In this document: positions 59,277-64,000 of the stretch, one piece after another
How positions within the stretch are numbered: position 1 is the stretch's first letter
Layout: each line of letters starts with the position of its first letter
Origin: Halalkaliarchaeum sp. AArc-CO
GTDB lineage: Archaea; Halobacteriota; Halobacteria; Halobacteriales; Haloferacaceae
Length of the DNA: 64,000 nucleotides
Assembly: GCF_024972735.1 (NCBI RefSeq)
Contig: NZ_CP087723.1
Span: 1,674,001 to 1,738,000, forward strand
Direction of reading: 5' to 3'
Position numbers and translations under genes: made by a program
Notes under the pieces: model-generated
What the model was told of the DNA's origin: nothing
The model's input: the letters and a program-made list of their open reading frames with translations, nothing else
The model's database searches: none

Positions 59277-60281
59277 TCAGTCGTACAGGCCGTCGGGGTC
59301 CGCCTCCAGAAGCTCCTTGTACCGGTTGCGGATCGTCACTTCCGAGATGTCAGCGACGTCGCCGACCTGGCTCTGGGTTACCTTCTCGTTGGTGAGAAGC
59401 GCCGCCGCGTACACTGCGGCTGCGGCGAGCCCCACGGGCGACTTCCCGCTGGTGAGCCCCAGATTTTTCGCGTTCCGGAGCAGCTCGCGCGCCCGGCGCT
59501 CCGTTTCGTCGCTCAGGCCGAGCTGCGAGACGAACCGGGGGACGTAGCTCTCGGGGTCGGCAGGCTGGACCTCGAGCTTCAGCTCCCGGACGACGTACCG
59601 GTACGTCCGGGTGAGCTCCATCTTGTCGACCCGCGAGACGACGGTGAACTCGTCGAGGCTGCGTGGGGTGCCGGCCTGGCGGGCGGCCGCGTACAGCGCG
59701 GCGGTGGCGACGCCTTCGATCGAGCGGCCGGGCAGGAGGTCTTCATCGAGCGCACGGCGGTAGATGACCGAGGCGGTCTCGCGGACGTTCTCGGGCAGCC
59801 CCAGCGCCGAGGCCATCCGGTCGATCTCGCCCAGCGCCTGCTTGAGGTTGCGCTCCTTCGAGTCGCGAGTACGGAACCGCTCGTTCCAGGTGCGGAGCCG
59901 CTGCATCTGACGGCGCTGTCGGCTCGAGAGCGCTCGACCGTAGGCGTCCTTGTCCTGCCAGCCGATGTTCGTCGACAGCCCCTTGTCGTGCATCATCTTC
60001 GTCGTCGGCGCCCCGACGCGCGACTTGCTGTCGCGCTCGGCGCTGTCGAAGGCGCGCCACTCGGGACCGCGGTCGATCTCGTCGGTCTCGACGACCAGCC
60101 CACAGTCCGTACAGACGGTCTCACCGTGTTCGGTATCCGTCTCGAGTCGTCCGCCACACTCCGGACAGGTCTGTACCCGCCGCCGTTCGTCGCTCTGTTC
60201 CTGTTCTCGACCGGCGCGGTCCGATCGCTGCCGCTCGTCGGCACCGGCGTACTGCTTGATGGTGGTGTCTGTTTCGCTCAT
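59277..60281 (-). CDS. tfb: Transcription initiation factor TFB
   Basis: The 334-residue archaeal TFIIB has an N-terminal zinc ribbon (TCPECGGRLETDTEHGETVCTDCG, about 38-61), a B-finger/reader region (EWRAFDSAERDSKSRVGAPTT) and two cyclin folds (about 140-225 and 235-330) that bind TBP-DNA. TFB recruits RNA polymerase to TATA promoters. A long hydrophilic N-terminus precedes the ribbon, and haloarchaea commonly have several TFBs. Its upstream region is unusually AT-rich and palindromic. Confidence 0.95.
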   Translation of the reverse strand: MSETDTTIKQYAGADERQRSDRAGREQEQSDERRRVQTCPECGGRLETDTEHGETVCTDCGLVVETDEIDRGPEWRAFDSAERDSKSRVGAPTTKMMHDKGLSTNIGWQDKDAYGRALSSRQRRQMQRLRTWNERFRTRDSKERNLKQALGEIDRMASALGLPENVRETASVIYRRALDEDLLPGRSIEGVATAALYAAARQAGTPRSLDEFTVVSRVDKMELTRTYRYVVRELKLEVQPADPESYVPRFVSQLGLSDETERRARELLRNAKNLGLTSGKSPVGLAAAAVYAAALLTNEKVTQSQVGDVADISEVTIRNRYKELLEADPDGLYD

Positions 60282-60385
60282 GGATGTCTCTTGGACGACG
60301 CCCCGGCGAAATAATAGAACCCGCGCGAACGTCCTTACACTTAGTTATTCTCGGAACTACTTAAATCTGTCGTGATATAATTATT

Positions 60386-60408
60386 CGTTATATAACGGTT
60401 TGAACCGT
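60386..60408. promoter_or_regulatory. Overlapping palindromes upstream of tfb
   Basis: Two dyads overlap by three bases: CGTTATATAACG (perfect, 12 bases) and ACGGTT-TG-AACCGT. They lie about 105-127 bases before the tfb start and could bind a dimeric regulator or TFB/TBP in both orientations. Confidence 0.45.
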
Positions 60409-60596
60409 AGTTATTGGCGTATTTCGTGATTTGAGGACCTGGTCTGTGTTTGACTCGTCCCTTATCAATGTACGGTAAAATCTGATCCCCAACACTAATA
60501 AATCATTACGGTACTCGGATTCGAATATTCGATCGTACAGGGACGACCGTTCGACACCTGGAGAGGTTCCGCGATTCGGACGGAGTTCCCGAAAAC

Positions 60597-60604
60597 ACTT
60601 ATCA
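60597..60604 (+). promoter_or_regulatory. TATA-like box of the GT87-like gene
   Basis: ACTTATCA lies 22 bases before ATG 60627, consistent with a leaderless mRNA and supporting that ATG over the in-frame GTG at 60612. Confidence 0.45.
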
Positions 60605-60626
60605 TGTCGGCGTGTTTTCCCGTCCG

Positions 60627-61895
60627 ATGTCGGTGCTGGACCGACTGTGGGAGATACGAAACGACCAACCCGGATTCGTCAGCCTCGCAGTTCTCGTGAT
60701 GGGGGCGATCGCGGCGTATCCAGTGGTCGATCTACTGCTCCGGAGCGCGGAGATCTCGACGGCGTTTCGGTACTACGACTTCGGAGCGTATCGAATCGCC
60801 GTCGACGACTGGCAGGCTGGCGAGCCCATATACGAACCCAACGAGGAGGGTGGCTTTCACGGAAACTATCTGTACCCACCGATCGCACTCCCCATCTTCG
60901 CGGCGTTTCTCGCTGCCTTCGAGAACCCGGGAATCGCCTGGGGCGTCCTCTCCGTGCTCGCGCTGTGGGTGAGCCTCCAGCTGGCGATCCGGGAGTTCGG
61001 CCTTTCGATGCATCCCCTCGAACGCCTCCTGTTGCTGTGGCTTCTCGTGGGGTTCCAGCCGATCCTGTTCGGCTTCAAAATGGGACAGGTGTCGACGTTC
61101 CTCGCGGCGCTTTTGACGCTCGCGCTGGTCGGGCTGATTCGGGATCTGAACGGCCGCGGTCGATCCGCGGCGATCGCAAGCGGCGTGTTCACGACGCTCG
61201 GCAGCTCGGTCAAACTCGTCTACGCGCCGTCGGGCGCACATCTCCTTCGATGTCGACGGCGGTTCGCCGGCGCGATTGCGGCGCTTTTCGCCCTGATCGG
61301 GCTGTCGCTTCTGCTGTTCGATCCGGCGACCCACCGCAGCTATCTCGACGTGTTGCTCTGGGGGAAAGGCTGGGGAACCGGCTCCCGTTCACCGCACCTG
61401 TGGACGCCGGCGTACTTCCGGCCGTTGCTCGCGATCGAGTCGGTGGGGCTCGCGGTTCGCGGGCTCTTGATCGTGTCGACCATTGGGCTGGCGATCGGCG
61501 CACAGGGGCCGGAGGCAGACCTCCCGACGTTCGCGCTCGGGATCGCGATCATTCCGCTCGCCGCGCCCCGAGCGTACACCTTCGACCTCGTAGTTCTTCT
61601 CCCGGCAGTGCTGGTGTTGCTCGCACTGGAACTGGACCGTACCGACGGACGGCCGGAGCTCCCGGTCCTTGGACTCCTGTTTCTCCACGTCCACGCGTAC
61701 GGCGTCTTTACGTTCGGACGGGTTTCCGAGAGTCTCCTGGCTTCGAACGTGTTGCGTCCCCTGCTGCCGGTCTTGCAGCCCGGACTGTGGGGGGCCCTTC
61801 TCCTCGTGGGGCTCGCGTTCGTCCGCGTGGCCGAGCACACGGCAATCCCGACACACGCTCGACGGATCACGTCATTCAATAGCACCGGCGACTGA
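60627..61895 (+). CDS. GT87/DUF2029-type polyprenyl-sugar glycosyltransferase
   Basis: The 422-residue membrane protein has about 10-12 helices. The N-terminal loop after TM1 shows the GT-C hallmark FRYYDFGAYRIAVDDWQAGEPIY, and NYLYPPIALPIFAAFLAA and GFKMGQVSTFLAALLTL follow. Mycobacterial DUF2029 proteins are polyprenyl-phosphate-mannose or arabinose dependent glycosyltransferases, so a role in surface glycan assembly is likely. The sugar is unknown. It is followed 9 bases later by a small membrane protein. Confidence 0.83.
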   Translation: MSVLDRLWEIRNDQPGFVSLAVLVMGAIAAYPVVDLLLRSAEISTAFRYYDFGAYRIAVDDWQAGEPIYEPNEEGGFHGNYLYPPIALPIFAAFLAAFENPGIAWGVLSVLALWVSLQLAIREFGLSMHPLERLLLLWLLVGFQPILFGFKMGQVSTFLAALLTLALVGLIRDLNGRGRSAAIASGVFTTLGSSVKLVYAPSGAHLLRCRRRFAGAIAALFALIGLSLLLFDPATHRSYLDVLLWGKGWGTGSRSPHLWTPAYFRPLLAIESVGLAVRGLLIVSTIGLAIGAQGPEADLPTFALGIAIIPLAAPRAYTFDLVVLLPAVLVLLALELDRTDGRPELPVLGLLFLHVHAYGVFTFGRVSESLLASNVLRPLLPVLQPGLWGALLLVGLAFVRVAEHTAIPTHARRITSFNSTGD

Positions 61896-61904
61896 TTCGC
61901 CAAC

Positions 61905-62318
61905 ATGGACACAGCGAGCACGTTGTCGACGCTCGGCGCCCTCCTCTGTCTGCTCGTGATCGTCGTGCTCGGCGTTCCCGCACTCGTCATCGAGGCGCCC
62001 GATCACCTGCTCACCGACTACTACACGGCGGGTCCGACGGGCGCCGTCGGCATCGGATTCTTCGCCGCGATCGGCGTCGTCGTCTTCCTCTCGGGGGAAC
62101 GTGGCCGTGCAGATCCTCCGCTCGTGGCGGGGCTTTCGGTCGTGCTCGGAGTGGCGCTCGTCGCCCTCGCCGGCGTATGGCTCCTCTCGATCGACGAGAC
62201 GCTCGTGTTTTCCTTCCCCGCCGAGTACGACTGGATCCAACACCACGGGCTCGCTGTACTGGCGCTCACGACACTGGTGCTCGGAGCCGCCACGGGATAC
62301 GCCCGAGAGTACGTCTAG
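61905..62318 (+). CDS. Hypothetical four-helix membrane protein
   Basis: The 137-residue protein has four hydrophobic segments (about 8-30, 48-62, 72-95, 112-132). It starts MDTASTLSTLGALLCLLVIV and contains FPAEYDWIQHHGLAVLALT. I do not recognise the family. It lies 9 bases after the GT87-like gene and is probably in the same operon, perhaps as a helper for the glycosyltransferase. Confidence 0.65.
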   Translation: MDTASTLSTLGALLCLLVIVVLGVPALVIEAPDHLLTDYYTAGPTGAVGIGFFAAIGVVVFLSGERGRADPPLVAGLSVVLGVALVALAGVWLLSIDETLVFSFPAEYDWIQHHGLAVLALTTLVLGAATGYAREYV

Positions 62319-62394
62319 ACCCCGAACATCCGGCTCTACTGGCTCGGTCCCACTTGCTCGACTGGATCGGCCCCGCAGGCCCGATCCCGCGACC

Positions 62395-62431
62395 CGACCG
62401 CGACTCGACCGCGACTCGACCGCGACTCGAC
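62395..62431 (+). repeat. 11-base tandem repeat, about 3.4 copies
   Basis: CGACCGCGACT is repeated at 62395-62405, 62406-62416 and 62417-62427, with a partial CGAC to 62431. It occupies the convergent gap just before the stop of the minus-strand gene. Confidence 0.8.
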
Positions 62432-62433
62432 AG

Positions 62434-62820
62434 TCACACCTCGACTGCCCACGCCGTGTACGACTCCGCTCGGCGGTACACCTCCCGAAACGCCCGATCC
62501 ATGAACTCCGCGAGTCGGTTCGCGTCGGACCGTGCAGTGATCCGAACGTTGGTTCCGTCGGCGTTTTCCGGGCTCTCGAGTTCGTCGATCCGAAACTCCT
62601 GGTATTCGTCGAGCATCGACTTCAACCGCTGTAATTCGGCGTCCGTACAGTCCATATTGAGGGTGTGTTCCGACAGCTGAATCCACGGTGCGATCTCTTC
62701 GTCGTCGGTTTTCGGCGTCTCGACCGTGAGAAACGGACTGGCTCGCTGCCGGTGGGCGACGACGGCGTCGGCGAACAGTTTCCGTCGTTCCGTCGGCGTG
62801 TCGGCGCTAAACCGGGTCAT
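62434..62820 (-). CDS. Hypothetical haloarchaeal protein, 128 aa
   Basis: The soluble acidic protein starts [20 protein letters not shown] at ATG 62820 and has a mixed alpha/beta pattern, including [15 protein letters not shown]-like and YTAWAVEV at the C-terminus. A single Cys lies in [13 protein letters not shown] do not recognise the family. The upstream in-frame ATG at 62859 is disfavoured because the extra residues are unlike the rest and would enter the adk promoter region. Confidence 0.65.
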   Translation of the reverse strand: MTRFSADTPTERRKLFADAVVAHRQRASPFLTVETPKTDDEEIAPWIQLSEHTLNMDCTDAELQRLKSMLDEYQEFRIDELESPENADGTNVRITARSDANRLAEFMDRAFREVYRRAESYTAWAVEV

Positions 62821-62910
62821 GCCACCACGTCGGAGCGCGGAAAGAAAAGTCGTTCCCACCGGACGAAGATCTTCAAGGCTTTAACCGTGGGCCCGAAGGG
62901 TGGTAACGAG

Positions 62911-63519
62911 ATGAGCCAACGCGTGTTGTTGCTCGGTGCCCCCGGTGCCGGCAAAGGAACCCAGAGCAAGCGGCTCGCCGAAGCGTACGACCTCGAACAC
63001 GTCACGACGGGCGACGCGCTTCGGGCGAACAAGGACATGGAGACGGAACACGGAACGCCACGGGAGTATATGGAGGCCGGGGAGCTCGTTCCGGATCCCG
63101 TGGTAAACGAGATCGTCGAGGCCGCGATCGCGGAGACCGACGGCTTCGTTCTCGACGGCTATCCCCGCAATCTCTCGCAGGCGGAGTACCTCTCGGACAT
63201 CACGGAGCTAGACGTCGTCGTCTACCTCGACGTAAGCGAGGACGAACTCGTCCGCCGGCTGACCGGCCGGCGCGTCGATCCGGAGACGGGTGACATCTAT
63301 CACGTAGAATTCGACATACCCGACGACGAGGCAGTCCGCGAGCGGCTCGAGCAGCGCGACGACGACACCGAAGACGTCGTCAAGGAGCGACTCCGCGTCT
63401 ACGAGGAGAACACCGAACCGGTGATCGAGTTCTACCGCGAGCAGGGCGAACTCGTCGAGATCGACGGTGAGGCCTCACCCGACGAGGTTTTCGAGCGGCT
63501 GACTGAACTCCTCGAGTGA
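62911..63519 (+). CDS. adk: Adenylate kinase
   Basis: Adk equilibrates ATP, ADP and AMP. The 202-residue short-LID enzyme has the P-loop [18 protein letters not shown] (about residues 7-23), [13 protein letters not shown] for AMP binding and [16 protein letters not shown] (about residues 74-89). [18 protein letters not shown] begins the LID region, with no zinc cysteines. The start ATG is preceded by AAGGGTGGTAACGAG. The gene precedes a DUF106 protein, an arrangement common in haloarchaea near secY and cmk. Confidence 0.95.
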   Translation: MSQRVLLLGAPGAGKGTQSKRLAEAYDLEHVTTGDALRANKDMETEHGTPREYMEAGELVPDPVVNEIVEAAIAETDGFVLDGYPRNLSQAEYLSDITELDVVVYLDVSEDELVRRLTGRRVDPETGDIYHVEFDIPDDEAVRERLEQRDDDTEDVVKERLRVYEENTEPVIEFYREQGELVEIDGEASPDEVFERLTELLE

Positions 63520-63597
63520 GTGAACCGAAACGGGAGTGAGCCGAGAACCAGCTCCGAGTAAACAGGTTCTTAACTCCGCTTTTCCTACGGAGGCACA

Positions 63598-64000
63598 ATG
63601 AGTCGTATCGAACGGAGGGTCCGCAAGCTCGTCGCCGACGACGAGATGCGCGACGCCGTCGAGATCGTCCTCGAACGCGCCGAGGACGGGGAACTAAAGT
63701 GGATCGACGTCCGCGAGGACCTCACCAGCGGTCAGTGGGGTCGCCTCATCGAGCAGGAGATCCTGGTCGACGGGGAAGAAGGGTTCGAACTCGCCGATCC
63801 GGAGGCGACCCGAGACGGCCTCGAGGAGGACGAAAACGAGTTCACGTCGGGCAGCGACGTGGACGTCCCGGACACGACCTCCTGGACGCAGTGGGACAAA
63901 GGCGCCCTCGTGGCGACGCTTTTGTTCTTCGTCGGCTACACGTGGGGTCCGATCCGCGATCTGATCGGCAACGCGGTCCATCTGCTTTTGGGTCCGGTCA
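63598..64000 (+). CDS. DUF106 (EMC3/TMCO1-like) membrane protein, partial
   Basis: The open frame from ATG 63598 runs to the window edge, giving 134 residues. It reads MSRIERRVRKLVADDEMRDA, then SGQWGRLIEQEILVDGEEGF and an acidic linker, ending in a hydrophobic helix (KGALVATLLFFVGYTWGP). This N-terminal layout matches haloarchaeal DUF106 proteins, relatives of YidC/Oxa1, EMC3 and TMCO1 insertases. The core with the other helices lies beyond the window. An SD-like GGAGG lies 7 bases before the ATG (CTACGGAGGCACAATG). It follows adk by 78 bases. Confidence 0.82.
   Translation, partial: MSRIERRVRKLVADDEMRDAVEIVLERAEDGELKWIDVREDLTSGQWGRLIEQEILVDGEEGFELADPEATRDGLEEDENEFTSGSDVDVPDTTSWTQWDKGALVATLLFFVGYTWGPIRDLIGNAVHLLLGPV

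Larger units (their letters stand above)
60282..60626. other. AT-rich divergent regulatory region between tfb and the GT87-like gene
   Basis: This 345-base region has no gene. It is markedly AT-richer than the window (about 60300-60530). A near-tfb TATA-like TTCTATTATT on the minus strand lies at 60311-60320, about 30 bases before the tfb ATG. CGTTATATAACG (60386-60397) overlaps a dyad ACGGTT-TG-AACCGT (60395-60408). TCGAATATTCGA is a further palindrome at 60521-60532. ACTTATCA at 60597-60604 is the TATA box of the right-hand gene, about 22 bases before ATG 60627. Confidence 0.6.

Noticed and set aside
1-64000. Search for tRNA, rRNA, integrase, transposase and prophage genes
   Set aside because: None was recognised by reading; the window looks like core chromosome with housekeeping operons.

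Overview
The window is a stretch of a haloarchaeal chromosome (class Halobacteria). The evidence is a GC-rich genome with acidic, Asp/Glu-rich proteins, archaeal basal factors (TFB, RpoL, aIF2-beta), a SAMP1-type ubiquitin-like protein, a geranylgeranyl reductase for archaeal lipids, UPF0058 and other haloarchaeal small proteins, and TATA-like boxes lying 20-45 bases before many start codons. I saw no rRNA, tRNA, CRISPR array or intact insertion sequence. Coding density is very high, and ATGA/GTGA overlaps mark many operons.

Left part (1-9570). A possible partial minus-strand gene at the edge is followed by a small haloarchaeal protein. A four-gene BMP-type ABC importer comes next, encoding a Tat lipoprotein, a double ATPase and two permeases, probably for nucleosides. 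After it lie a DUF2892 protein, a double VOC-domain protein, a methylenetetrahydrofolate reductase with a TATA box embedded in a perfect palindrome, and a minus-strand pair encoding a NYN-domain protein and a PUA-domain protein.

9570-19105 is anabolic. A six-gene lysine operon (dapA-dapB-dapD-lysA-dapF-dapE) encodes the succinylase diaminopimelate route apart from the aminotransferase and the upstream aspartate steps. Divergent purB and a purN-purH fusion follow, covering late purine steps but lacking an IMP cyclohydrolase domain.

19200-29630 is an 11-gene complex I operon (nuoA, B, CD, H, I, J1, J2, K, L, M, N) without the NADH-input module NuoEFG, so it probably takes electrons from another donor. 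29650-35990 holds acylphosphatase, a phosphoglucosamine-mutase-like enzyme, a geranylgeranyl reductase, a malic enzyme with a phosphotransacetylase-like tail, and RpoL.

36085-40380 pairs two FAD-dependent amino-acid or amine oxidoreductases with a sodium:neurotransmitter-type transporter and a small one-helix partner, suggesting uptake and oxidation of an amino acid or methylated amine. 40447-46860 carries surface-glycan functions (GtrA, a family 2 glycosyltransferase, a DUF2298 membrane protein), a NAD-binding/DHH phosphoesterase, a CBS-ParB-like protein and a ferredoxin.

47048-48731 is an arsenite efflux cassette (ArsR, ACR3) with a candidate operator. 48984-53194 encodes an ETF / ETF:quinone oxidoreductase system (FixABCX type) with a duplicated helical extension on EtfA. 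It ends in four perfect 22-base tandem repeats that supply the ribosome-binding region of the next gene. The remainder has two membrane RCK_C proteins, a SAMP1 precursor with residues after its Gly-Gly, CoaBC, small proteins, aIF2-beta, a 59-residue zinc ribbon, TFB, a GT87-type glycosyltransferase, adenylate kinase and the start of a DUF106 membrane protein.
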